From the NCBI GenBank assembly GCA_946403085.1, contig CAMIYM010000005.1, forward strand, positions 124,001 through 188,000: DNA of 64,000 nt, written 5' to 3'. Source of the stretch: an uncultured Clostridia bacterium. Lineage in GTDB: Bacteria > Bacillota > Clostridia > Saccharofermentanales > Saccharofermentanaceae. The first letter of the stretch is position 1; each line of letters begins with the position of its first letter. Shown piece by piece: positions 27,188-35,481 of the stretch. Position numbers and translations under genes: made by a program. The notes below the pieces were generated by a model. The model was not told the DNA's origin, ran no database searches, and was given only the letters and a program-made list of their open reading frames with translations.

Positions 27188-30142
27188 TCAGTTAAAAGAA
27201 ATAATGTATGGATCAATTGTTTGATCTTCTATCAGTGCTTTGGCAACACTTCTGTTAACTATTCTCATTTCATCGTCGTCTTCTTTGATGTTTGACACAA
27301 GACTCATGCTGCCATACCAAAGAATCTCCTTATCAATAACAGCATATCTTGAAGGAATACCATCAGCAAACAATACCTTTATGCCGGCCATTATCAGCTT
27401 GTTATGTATCTTCTCTATTCGTCCCTTGATATCATCAGAATAATGCGTGACAGGATAGGTAATAAGAGAAATCGAAGCGCTCTTATTCTTCATACCTGCA
27501 TAACTACGAAGAAGACTTTCACTTCCAGCAGCACTCACATACGGGCTGCAGATAATCACTTCTGCTTTAGCATTAATAACATCATTTTGGAAAGCATCGC
27601 TATAGGTCTCACAGTCATAGAAATATTTATCATCCGGCTTTCGCTCCGCATCCTGCGATAACTCATACCCGATTCTTTTGTAAGTGCGAAGACGTTTGTT
27701 ATACATGTTGGCAAACATCTCGATATGATGATCAACATAATCTATTACTGTTACTTTGCTCTTCCCTTCATAACTTCGGTTGAGCCTTCCCGTGTACTGT
27801 TCTACATTTCCGTCCCATGCTATCGGCATCGCAAGAAACAAGGTATCCAAACGGGAACAATTGAAGCCCTCTCCGACATACTGTCCTGTTGCAAGAATGA
27901 TCAAAGATTCACTTTCAGGTATAGAACTAAGTCGTTCTCTTATTTCCTTGCGTTCTGACTGTTTCTTTCCGCCAGTCAAAACAAGAACATGATCGGCTTT
28001 ATCTCTGACCTTTTCGAAAAGAACATCAAGTTGTGCTTTTCGCTTAGATAATACCAAAGGTGTGTGTCCCTGCTTTACACACGCCTCTATATCTGAAGCA
28101 ATTATGCTATTGCGAAGATCACTATTAACCACAATCTCATATGCTTCATTTGATGTTAGCTTTTCTTTTGTAGAAATGATTGGTGTAAACCTTGGCTCAA
28201 GTATGTGTTCCATCCCCTGTAGGCGAATCTTGTCTATGGCAGTAAAACTGAAGCGGACCGGACCGAACTGCATCAATACAGTTTTGTCTTTACCATCTTC
28301 ACGTTTAACAGTAGCAGTTAGACCATAAACATACTTTGCATTTACCTCTGATAACACCGCCTCTATGCTTTCAGCAGCACCATGGTGACATTCATCCATT
28401 ATTACCATGCCATACTTTTTAACAAAGGGTTTTATCGTATCTCCAGAACCCAGAGACGACACCATAGCGACATCAATAATGCCAGTCATGGAATTATGTG
28501 ATCCGGTTAATCTTCCGATCAGGCTCTTTCTGGTTTTCACCCTACCGGTCTTAGTTGTGTACTGAGGATAATCCTCGTTAATAACAAGAAACTTTTCCAG
28601 ATCATTTATCCAGTTCTGCATGATCTCACTGGTATGAACCAGAATAAGGGTATTCACCTTTCTTTCTGAAATCAAATATGATCCGACTACAGTCTTTCCA
28701 AATCCAGTCGCTGCAGCAAGCACTCCAATATCATGTCCTTTCAAACTGCGAACGGCATTCTGCTGTTCTGGATACAGATCGCCTTTGAAAGAAACATTAA
28801 TCTCTTTGCCTTTGTTACGCTTATCATCAACTGTATATTTAATCGATGCATCATTCAGATTATCACAGAGTTTATTGATACAGCCCCTAGGAATTGCAAT
28901 GAATTGTTCTGTATCTTCTCCGGAATACACTATTCTCGGTATTCCAAATGTCGGGAGACTCATTGCCTGGTTCTTGAAATACTCAGGGTTATTGTATGCT
29001 GCCAATCTTCTAATCTTATTTTGAAGCCTTGGCTTAATACCTTTCTTATCCACATAAACTCTGTCAGCAAGAATAATTTGAACCAGACCTTCGGTATCGG
29101 TTTTCTCAAATCTGTTCCTGTTTTCCCAAGGAGTCTCATTTATAGATATCTGTCTTGGTGCCTCGTCATCGCTATCATTATTGCTTATGCTGTATTTGTT
29201 TCCCCAAGAAGACAGTTTCTCATCTATGAATACTTCGCTGAGCTTACCTGTATTCTTAAGCACACTCCACTGATCATTGTAAGGCAACCAGTTTTCATCA
29301 ACAAAGACACTGTTCCCATTCTTTACCGCACGCCCTTGTAATGGAAGGGCTACAAGATTTCCAAGACCTCCTTCTGGAAGTTTATCCTGTGCAGGAATCA
29401 TACGATCGTAAGTATCAAAAGACTGCTGGTTAACACCTTCAGCTCCCTTATCCAAAAGAGCAGTACCAAACAGTCTGACCTTCTTGATATTTATCGCCTT
29501 TTCAAAAAATAACCAAACATGTGCGCCTTTGCCGGAACGCGACCTTTCGACCAGGCATGGAACGTCATTATCTGCACAGATTGCTCTCAACGCATTTGCT
29601 TCTTCCTGCCATTTAACAGAGTCAGAATTGTCATCATGATTATCAAAATCAAAAACAAGATAATTGCAGGTTCCATCCGGCCAAACAGGGTATAATCCAA
29701 CAACATCTGAACAGTCTTCCTTCACACCCATCAGATGTGCGTAAATAATCTCACCCGTCAATGGTTTGTACTTCTGATTGGGACATGATTGGCATTTGAT
29801 GTTCTTGCCTTCCTTCTTACCGCAGAGCCCAGCCTTCCAAAAATTATCGCATTGGGTGTAATAGCCATGCTTTCCTGTCTTGGCATTAGGCTTTCCGGAA
29901 CGAAGACTATAAACATCTCTTCGGCCCTTGAACATCGAATAATAGAATTGGACAAGTTCTTTGGTAATGGGTTCTTCTTTGATGCTTACTACACTCGTTT
30001 CATCTTTTTCAGAGTTATTGTCGGGCTTGTCATACGGAATACCGGCATCATCTAACAGTTTCTTGAGATACTGATTCTCAGCTTCAAGTTGCTTAATATG
30101 CTCCGTAAGTTCGTTATACTGATCTTCTGCCAAAACTCTCAT
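27188..30142 (-). CDS. TOTE-type archaeo-eukaryotic primase fused to SF2 helicase and PLD-like domain
   Basis: A 984-aa protein. A short coiled coil (8-35) is followed by a zinc cluster (C98, C107, C117, C120). Then comes an archaeo-eukaryotic primase domain of TOTE conflict systems, with VFDFDNHD (163-170), ERSRSGKGAHVWLFF (199-213) and DRMIPAQDKLPEGGLGNLVALPLQ (246-269). A superfamily 2 helicase follows, with Walker A ATGFGKT (478-484) and DECHHG (583-588). A C-terminal PLD-like region (about 860-970) ends in RYAVIDKEILWYGS, where the usual catalytic His is missing. TOTE proteins are regarded as invader-directed conflict systems. Start ATG 30142; intact. Confidence 0.85.
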   Translation of the reverse strand: MRVLAEDQYNELTEHIKQLEAENQYLKKLLDDAGIPYDKPDNNSEKDETSVVSIKEEPITKELVQFYYSMFKGRRDVYSLRSGKPNAKTGKHGYYTQCDNFWKAGLCGKKEGKNIKCQSCPNQKYKPLTGEIIYAHLMGVKEDCSDVVGLYPVWPDGTCNYLVFDFDNHDDNSDSVKWQEEANALRAICADNDVPCLVERSRSGKGAHVWLFFEKAINIKKVRLFGTALLDKGAEGVNQQSFDTYDRMIPAQDKLPEGGLGNLVALPLQGRAVKNGNSVFVDENWLPYNDQWSVLKNTGKLSEVFIDEKLSSWGNKYSISNNDSDDEAPRQISINETPWENRNRFEKTDTEGLVQIILADRVYVDKKGIKPRLQNKIRRLAAYNNPEYFKNQAMSLPTFGIPRIVYSGEDTEQFIAIPRGCINKLCDNLNDASIKYTVDDKRNKGKEINVSFKGDLYPEQQNAVRSLKGHDIGVLAAATGFGKTVVGSYLISERKVNTLILVHTSEIMQNWINDLEKFLVINEDYPQYTTKTGRVKTRKSLIGRLTGSHNSMTGIIDVAMVSSLGSGDTIKPFVKKYGMVIMDECHHGAAESIEAVLSEVNAKYVYGLTATVKREDGKDKTVLMQFGPVRFSFTAIDKIRLQGMEHILEPRFTPIISTKEKLTSNEAYEIVVNSDLRNSIIASDIEACVKQGHTPLVLSKRKAQLDVLFEKVRDKADHVLVLTGGKKQSERKEIRERLSSIPESESLIILATGQYVGEGFNCSRLDTLFLAMPIAWDGNVEQYTGRLNRSYEGKSKVTVIDYVDHHIEMFANMYNKRLRTYKRIGYELSQDAERKPDDKYFYDCETYSDAFQNDVINAKAEVIICSPYVSAAGSESLLRSYAGMKNKSASISLITYPVTHYSDDIKGRIEKIHNKLIMAGIKVLFADGIPSRYAVIDKEILWYGSMSLVSNIKEDDDEMRIVNRSVAKALIEDQTIDPYIISFN

Positions 30143-30174
30143 TGCAGTCCCTTGTTCCTTCGCACTTTATCTAA

Positions 30175-31404
30175 TTAGAACTCTTGCCCGTTCTGCATGA
30201 AATTCAATATGTTTACATGCTTTATTCCGTTTCTGTTCTGAAGAAGATAGTCTGTTGTCATAACATACTTGGGGTAATTATCTTTGATCATTTCGAGCGC
30301 ACGGTATTCCCGGTCTTCGGTTTCCCTACTGTTCAAAATAGTCATAGCAACTTGTATGTAAGAATACTCCATAAAGTCTTTTCTTACTATGAAATCGCAT
30401 TCAAGCTTCCCAATGCGTCCTACACTTACAGAATATCCTTTTGCTCTGCAATAAACATAAACTATATTTTCAAGTACTGGACCATAGTTTATCCTGTTAT
30501 CCGTATTTGTTGAGAAGTAAAAACCCAAATCAGCAAGATAGTATTTTTGCTCGCCTGAAATAGATCTTCTGGATTTTAAATCAAATCTCTCACACTTATG
30601 TATTATTTTTGCATCTATCAACGCCTGAACATATCGATTTAAAGTTTCTCTTCTTATATCGCATCCTGCATTATGTAAATCATTAAGAATATTCGTAAAA
30701 CTCGTTGTAGCACCAAAGTTGTTTATTATGTACGTTTGTACTTTATTGAATACAGATACCTTACGGATCTTAACTCTCTTTTTTATGTCTTTTTCGAAAA
30801 TTTCCTTAATAACACCTTCTACGTATTCCCGTTTGTCTTTCAGATCCGGAATGCTTAATGTTCTCGGGAAACCACCTTCCATAATATATTTTTCAAATTC
30901 TTCGTTGGTATTGTCACTAACAGTTTGTTTGAGAAACTTTTTCATGCCGATATACTCGTCAAATGTCAACGGAAACATTTCAAACTCCAAATATCTTCCA
31001 GTAAGTTTAGTGACCAATTCCCCGCTTAAAAGATACGAATTGGATCCTGTAATAAATATCGAATATTCGTCTTCCTCACGATAACCGTTGATTACTTCCT
31101 CAAACCCTTCAACATTTTGTATTTCATCGATAAATAAATACTTAACACCTTCAGCCACACAAAGGCTGTCAATAACGTTTTCAAGGGCATCCGGTGTTTT
31201 TATTGATTTATATCCTCTTTTGTCCAGATTAATATATATGATGTTTTCTTCCTTAACTCCCGAAGCAATCAATTCCTCTGCAATAGACTGCATCAGACAA
31301 GATTTTCCGCATCGTCTTATACCTGTTATAACTTTTATCAAATCAGTTTCATGATAAAAGCCACGAATGTTTTTTAAATAATTCTCTCTGTGATACAACT
31401 TCAT
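30175..31404 (-). CDS. AAA_14/DUF4143 ATPase, copy 2
   Basis: Second member of the family, 409 aa from the ATG at 31404. That start has GGAGG 10 bases upstream; the frame continues 12 codons further without a ribosome site. Walker A is GIRRCGKS again (about 27-34 from this start), Walker B LFIDEIQNVEGFEE, sensor FITGSNSYLLSGEL, and C-terminal DUF4143 with LENIVYVYCRAKGY...LECDFIVRK...YIQVAMT. It is clearly related to copy 1 in sequence but only moderately similar. It is on the same strand as the TOTE gene, 32 bp upstream, so the two are probably cotranscribed. Confidence 0.88.
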   Translation of the reverse strand: MKLYHRENYLKNIRGFYHETDLIKVITGIRRCGKSCLMQSIAEELIASGVKEENIIYINLDKRGYKSIKTPDALENVIDSLCVAEGVKYLFIDEIQNVEGFEEVINGYREEDEYSIFITGSNSYLLSGELVTKLTGRYLEFEMFPLTFDEYIGMKKFLKQTVSDNTNEEFEKYIMEGGFPRTLSIPDLKDKREYVEGVIKEIFEKDIKKRVKIRKVSVFNKVQTYIINNFGATTSFTNILNDLHNAGCDIRRETLNRYVQALIDAKIIHKCERFDLKSRRSISGEQKYYLADLGFYFSTNTDNRINYGPVLENIVYVYCRAKGYSVSVGRIGKLECDFIVRKDFMEYSYIQVAMTILNSRETEDREYRALEMIKDNYPKYVMTTDYLLQNRNGIKHVNILNFMQNGQEF

Positions 31405-31454
31405 TTTTTCTATCCTCCAACGCAATAGTATCATTCTCAATGCGTTATTTCAAC

Positions 31455-31544
31455 GTTAAAGCGGTATCTTTTGCATTTTCATCGGAATTTATCGCTTTAA
31501 CTGCACATTATGTCGTTACTTGCGGTTCGTTACTAAATAACCGC
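31455..31544. promoter_or_regulatory. Inverted repeats between divergent AAA_14 copy 2 and phosphatase genes
   Basis: GTTAAAGCG (31455-31463) and CGCTTTAAC (31493-31501) form 9-bp arms 29 bases apart, upstream of the ATPase. GCGGTT (31522-31527) and AACCGC (31539-31544) flank a candidate -35 region of the phosphatase gene, whose -10 may be TAAAAT at about 31552-31557. Confidence 0.5.
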
Positions 31545-31588
31545 ATCATGCTAAAATACTATCCGGAATTTACTTAGGAGTATTACGA

Positions 31589-32053
31589 ATGATAAAGGTT
31601 TTGTTTGTATGTCACGGCAATATATGTAGATCGACTCTTGCTCAGTCGGTCTTGCAGGATATGGTCAATAAGGCAGGCATTGCAGATAAGTTTGAGATCG
31701 ACTCTGCTGCGACGAGCCGCGAGGAAATCGGCAATGGTCCGCACTATGGGACCGTAAGCAAGTTAAGAGAAGTCGGCATCCCGGTGGTGCCTCACCGTGC
31801 GCGCCAGATGACACGCGCAGATTACGATTACTACGACTTCCTGATCGGAATGGATACTTATAACATCTCGAACATGAACCGCATCGCTGGCGGAGATCCT
31901 GACGGTAAGATCTATCAGCTTTTAGAGTTCGCGGGATCCAAGAGAAGTATCGCAGATCCCTGGTACACAGGTAATTTCGATGAGACTTACGACGATGTTA
32001 CTGAGGGTCTTGATGCCTTTATGGAGTATCTTGAGAAGAAAGGACTGATATAA
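31589..32053 (+). CDS. Low-molecular-weight protein-tyrosine phosphatase
   Basis: A 154-aa enzyme with P-loop CHGNICRS at the N-terminus (nucleophile C8, C13, R14) and the general-acid loop ADPWYTGNFDETYDD near the C-terminus. Length is normal. It removes phosphate from tyrosine on proteins in the cytoplasm. AGGAG lies about 10 bases before the ATG. It is followed 7 bp later by the metallophosphoesterase gene, so they are one transcript. Base composition turns clearly G+C-richer from here. Confidence 0.94.
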   Translation: MIKVLFVCHGNICRSTLAQSVLQDMVNKAGIADKFEIDSAATSREEIGNGPHYGTVSKLREVGIPVVPHRARQMTRADYDYYDFLIGMDTYNISNMNRIAGGDPDGKIYQLLEFAGSKRSIADPWYTGNFDETYDDVTEGLDAFMEYLEKKGLI

Positions 32054-32060
32054 TCCTTTT

Positions 32061-33026
32061 ATGTTACTTGTTTACTGGCTTATATTAGTTAATCTCGTCG
32101 CGTTCATACTGTATGGCGCGGATAAATCCTACGCTAAGAAAGGCAAACGCAGGATCCCTGAAAGGACGCTCCTTTTCTGGGCTTGGATCGGCGGATCTAT
32201 TGGTGCGTTCCTCGGCATGAGGATCTTCCACCATAAGACGTTAAAACCGAAGTTCTTTGTGGCTCCCGTCCTGATGGCATTAGAGATCGTGATCTGCGGT
32301 GTGTGCCTTTTCGAGAACTACCATCTGGTCACGACTGAATATGAAGCTGACTTGGGTCTTGCCTCCGACATAACTGTCGTTCAGGTGTCAGACCTGCATA
32401 ACCAGATCTTCGGGATAAAGGAAGGAGCGCTTCTTAAGAGGATCGAGAAGGCTGATCCGGACATCATCGTCGTCACAGGCGACGTGGTGGATAAGTCTCA
32501 CACCAATTACGGCATCGCGCTGGACTTCTTCAAGGGCGCTGTTAAGATCGCGCCTGTCTACTATGTCACGGGTAATCACGAGAAATGGCTCGCGGGACCT
32601 AAGATGGACAAGCTTTTCGCCGACATGAAAGAAATGGGCGTCGTATTTCTGGAAGACACATATATAGATATGGGTGAATATATCCTTGCCGGCATCTCGG
32701 ACGGGTCACTCGAGTCGTTCGTCGCATACCCGCCTTTCGATGAATCGAAACCGGTGATAATGCTCGCACACGAACCGCAGTATTCTCCCCTTTATAAGAA
32801 CCTGGGCGCGGACCTGGTATTAACGGGTCACTACCACGGCGGACAGATAATAATACCCGGTGTGGGCGGACTCGTATCGCCTGAATTCGAGATCTTCCCC
32901 AAGATGTATCAGGGAATGAACGACATTGACGGCATGAAGCTCGTGATCTCAAGAGGCCTTGGCAACAGCATCCTGCCCGTGAGGATCAATAACTATCCCG
33001 AAGTTGTTGTGGTAAAGGTACACTGA
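32061..33026 (+). CDS. DUF1294 membrane domain fused to a metallophosphoesterase
   Basis: A 321-aa protein. Residues 1-95 carry a DUF1294 pattern (LVAFILYGADKSYAKKGKRRIPERTLL, GGSIGAFLGMRIFHHKTLKPKFF) with three hydrophobic helices. The rest is a calcineurin-like phosphoesterase with the metal motifs in order: SDLHNQ (DxH), GDVVD, GNHE, a LAHEP histidine and GHYHGG. YaeI-type enzymes of this kind have an N-terminal membrane part and act on membrane phospholipid substrates. The DUF1294 fusion is less usual. Confidence 0.88.
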   Translation: MLLVYWLILVNLVAFILYGADKSYAKKGKRRIPERTLLFWAWIGGSIGAFLGMRIFHHKTLKPKFFVAPVLMALEIVICGVCLFENYHLVTTEYEADLGLASDITVVQVSDLHNQIFGIKEGALLKRIEKADPDIIVVTGDVVDKSHTNYGIALDFFKGAVKIAPVYYVTGNHEKWLAGPKMDKLFADMKEMGVVFLEDTYIDMGEYILAGISDGSLESFVAYPPFDESKPVIMLAHEPQYSPLYKNLGADLVLTGHYHGGQIIIPGVGGLVSPEFEIFPKMYQGMNDIDGMKLVISRGLGNSILPVRINNYPEVVVVKVH

Positions 33027-33078
33027 AAACCCTAAGGACCCGTTGCGCCCTGTATCGCCGGCATGCTAAAATTTCTTT

Positions 33079-34431
33079 ATGAATTATGCACGGACGGTCG
33101 CAACTGAATACGGTCTTGTACGAGGCATCGTCAGAGACGGGTGCGAGGAATACCTTGGAATCCCGTACGCACAGCCTCCTGTTGGCGAGCTCGCATTCAA
33201 GCACCCCGTTCCGCCCGAACCCTGGGACGGCGTCAAGGACGCTGTAAGAGGCTCTATCAATCCTGTTCAGGGCAAGGGAAGATCCACGATATTATTTGAC
33301 GGCAGGGACTGCCTTTACATGAACATCTTCGTGCCTCAAGGTCTCGCTCCTGACGCACCGGTAATGGTATGGTTCTACGGCGGCTCTTATGCGAACGGCG
33401 GTGTCGGCAGATTCAGGGAAGACGGCGACGAACTCTCATACGACATGGCGCTCTTTGCCAAAGAGACGAAGACCGTCTGCGTTAACTTCAATTACAGACT
33501 TAATCTTGAAGGCTTCTGCAACCTTCATTTCCTTGATAAGAACTTCGATCAGAATAACGGACTTTTCGATCAGATCATGGCGCTGAAATTCGTCAGAAAT
33601 AACATCCACCGCTTCGGCGGAAATGCCGATAACGTGACGGTTTTCGGGCAGTCGGCAGGCGCAGCATGCATGCTCGCGTTAATGGGAGATCCTGAGACCT
33701 CTGACCTGTTCGACAAGGCTATCGTGCAGTCGGCGTGCGTCGACTCCTTCTGGACCGAGAAGCAGAGCCAGCGGTTAACGATGAAATACTTAGGCTTCTT
33801 AGGCGTCGGAACAACTCCTTCTGAGCTTGCGCGGCTCAAGGATATCGATATCGCACTGGTGCACGAGGCAAATGCCAAGCTGCGCCAGCTCGTATTACGC
33901 GAGGGCAATTCGAACTGCTGCTTCTCACCCACCATAGACGGCGTCACTATCAAGGACGCACCGGGCGAACTTGCCAAGAACTTCGATAAGCCTCTCCTGA
34001 TCGGCACGACGAGTCAGGAAGGCGACCTCTTCGTAAAGAATATCCCGGACCTTCTGATGCCCCTGGCAGCCTACTGGTTCAAGTTCAAGTTCAGGCCGGG
34101 CAAGGGCGCGCACCGCTATATGGCAGATGACTTCACGGCAAAGTTCTACAGGGAGCCTGCAAGAGATATCGCCCGCCACCTGAAGGGCAGTTCATGGGTC
34201 TACGAATACCGCTATCAGACGCCCGACATGATCAAGCGCCAGGCAGGATGCTGCCACGCATGCGAGCTTCCTGTTCTTTTCGGAAGGTCAAACGATTACA
34301 TCAGCATTGAAGATCCGGTCTCAAGGCGCGTCGGCGAGAAGATGCGCGAGATCTGGGGCGAATTTGCGTACAACGGATCGCTTTCATGGAAGATGTTCAA
34401 GGATGAGGAAGTCGTAAAAGCAATAGATTAA
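33079..34431 (+). CDS. Carboxylesterase of the type B (alpha/beta hydrolase) family
   Basis: A 450-aa esterase. The N-terminal pattern is GIPYAQPPVGELAFKHP; GGSYANGG forms the oxyanion region, and the nucleophile elbow is GQSAGA. A later Glu/Asp lies in the GTTSQEGDLF region, and the catalytic His is probably CHACELPVLFG, the usual position for type B enzymes. No signal peptide, so it is cytoplasmic. It hydrolyses carboxylic esters; the substrate cannot be read from sequence. No strong ribosome site precedes the ATG at 33079. Preceded by the phosphoesterase gene at 52 bp. Confidence 0.92.
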   Translation: MNYARTVATEYGLVRGIVRDGCEEYLGIPYAQPPVGELAFKHPVPPEPWDGVKDAVRGSINPVQGKGRSTILFDGRDCLYMNIFVPQGLAPDAPVMVWFYGGSYANGGVGRFREDGDELSYDMALFAKETKTVCVNFNYRLNLEGFCNLHFLDKNFDQNNGLFDQIMALKFVRNNIHRFGGNADNVTVFGQSAGAACMLALMGDPETSDLFDKAIVQSACVDSFWTEKQSQRLTMKYLGFLGVGTTPSELARLKDIDIALVHEANAKLRQLVLREGNSNCCFSPTIDGVTIKDAPGELAKNFDKPLLIGTTSQEGDLFVKNIPDLLMPLAAYWFKFKFRPGKGAHRYMADDFTAKFYREPARDIARHLKGSSWVYEYRYQTPDMIKRQAGCCHACELPVLFGRSNDYISIEDPVSRRVGEKMREIWGEFAYNGSLSWKMFKDEEVVKAID

Positions 34432-34494
34432 GGCTTTTACCGAACAACCTCCCTCCTTTATGTGCGAGTTTGTTTTTATCCCTTATATTTGCAT

Positions 34495-34517
34495 TAACCT
34501 TCTACTATAATAGGTTA
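34495..34517 (+). promoter_or_regulatory. Promoter and operator-like repeat of the Rrf2 gene
   Basis: A perfect TATAAT (34506-34511) lies between the arms of an inverted repeat TAACCT (34495-34500) and AGGTTA (34512-34517). Rrf2/IscR proteins often repress their own promoter in this way. The -35 is weak (TTATAT, 34483-34488). Confidence 0.6.
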
Positions 34518-34548
34518 GTGGCTTCGTGCCCCAAACGGAGGAGATAAT

Positions 34549-34965
34549 ATGGTTGTTTCAACAAAAGGCCGCTACGCACTCCGCGTAGTTATAGATATCG
34601 CAAAGTACGGCAAGAACGGTTATGTCACATTAAGCGGCATCGCCGAAAGACAGGGTCTGTCCGAGAAGTATCTCGAGTCGATCATAAAGATGCTCGTACA
34701 AAAAGGCCTGGTAATCGGCCTCAGAGGCAAGAACGGCGGCTACAAGCTCGCCAAGGATGCCAAGGAGATCACCGCATGGGACATCATCTCCGTCACAGAG
34801 AACGACTTCTATGTCGTCGCATGCATGGACCCCAACGCACCCATGTGCGACCGCGTCGACAAATGCGTAACCCTCCCCATGTGGAAAGACTTCAGCGTAG
34901 AGATGGAGAAGTTCTTTAAGAAGTACACGATAGCCGAACTCGCCGAGAAGGAACTGGCGCAGTAA
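34549..34965 (+). CDS. Rrf2-family (IscR-like) transcriptional regulator
   Basis: A 138-aa winged-helix regulator: STKGRYALRVVIDIA at the start, helix-turn-helix with SGIAERQGLSEKYLESIIKML, wing LRGKNGGYKLA. Three cysteines (C92, C100, C106) have nearly the spacing that binds an iron-sulphur cluster in IscR, so it may sense Fe-S or redox state. GGAGGAG lies 7 bases before the ATG. No Fe-S assembly gene is adjacent, so its targets are elsewhere, apart from probable autoregulation. Confidence 0.92.
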   Translation: MVVSTKGRYALRVVIDIAKYGKNGYVTLSGIAERQGLSEKYLESIIKMLVQKGLVIGLRGKNGGYKLAKDAKEITAWDIISVTENDFYVVACMDPNAPMCDRVDKCVTLPMWKDFSVEMEKFFKKYTIAELAEKELAQ

Positions 34966-35174
34966 GGGTCTTTATTAGTTTGCGCGATTTTTGAAGGCAG
35001 TTCGCTCTCCGGTGGGGGCGGGCTGCTTTTTTATAGCTGGTGACGATTTGGTGACGGCAGAGGCTGAAATCGTCACCATTTTCGTCACCAAAGCCCCAAA
35101 ATGCACGAAATGGTGTCGGATTTGTGGTTTTACGTCACCATTTCGTCACCACGCGCTAATCGCGGGGAAATGTG

Positions 35175-35208
35175 CGGACACAAATGGCATTTCCGGTGGA
35201 TGTGTCCG
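35175..35208. repeat. GGACACA hairpin repeat, copy 1
   Basis: CGGACACA (35175-35182) pairs with TGTGTCCG (35201-35208). The core GGCATTTCCGG and trailing ATAG resemble the copies at 47294, 47368 and 47442. Confidence 0.85.
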
Positions 35209-35355
35209 ATAGCCGCCCCTTTCCCATCTCTTGGAAGGCAGTTCACTTTTTAGGCAACTTTTTTCGCGTTTTTGTTGACTGAAATGTTGATTTTGGGCGA
35301 AAGTCGACTTTTTATGCAACTTTTTTCCGGAAAATGTTGACTGAAAAGTTGCATT

Positions 35356-35450
35356 GGCCGGTAACACATATCCGGAACCTGGGCAGCAATAATCCTCGGC
35401 CGGTAACACATATCCGGAACCTGGCGCAGCAATAATCCCCGGCCGGTAAC
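35356..35450. repeat. 42-bp tandem repeat
   Basis: GGCCGGTAACACATATCCGG begins units at 35356 and 35398, each followed by AACCTGG(C)GCAGCAATAATCC. A third, truncated unit starts at 35441 (GGCCGGTAAC). Two full units of 42 and 43 bp. Confidence 0.9.
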
Positions 35451-35481
35451 GCCCGCATTTACAGCAGAAAGCAGTCCGCCC

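Larger units (their letters stand above)
34966..35481. other. Non-coding region of mosaic repeats
   Basis: No gene seen. It holds repeated GTGACGA/GTCACCA segments (35040-35155), a GGACACA hairpin (35175-35208), CAACTTTTTT/AAAGTTGACTG segments (35240-35355) and a 42-bp tandem repeat (35356-35450). Several of these element families recur at 47.3-47.7 kb. Confidence 0.75.
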
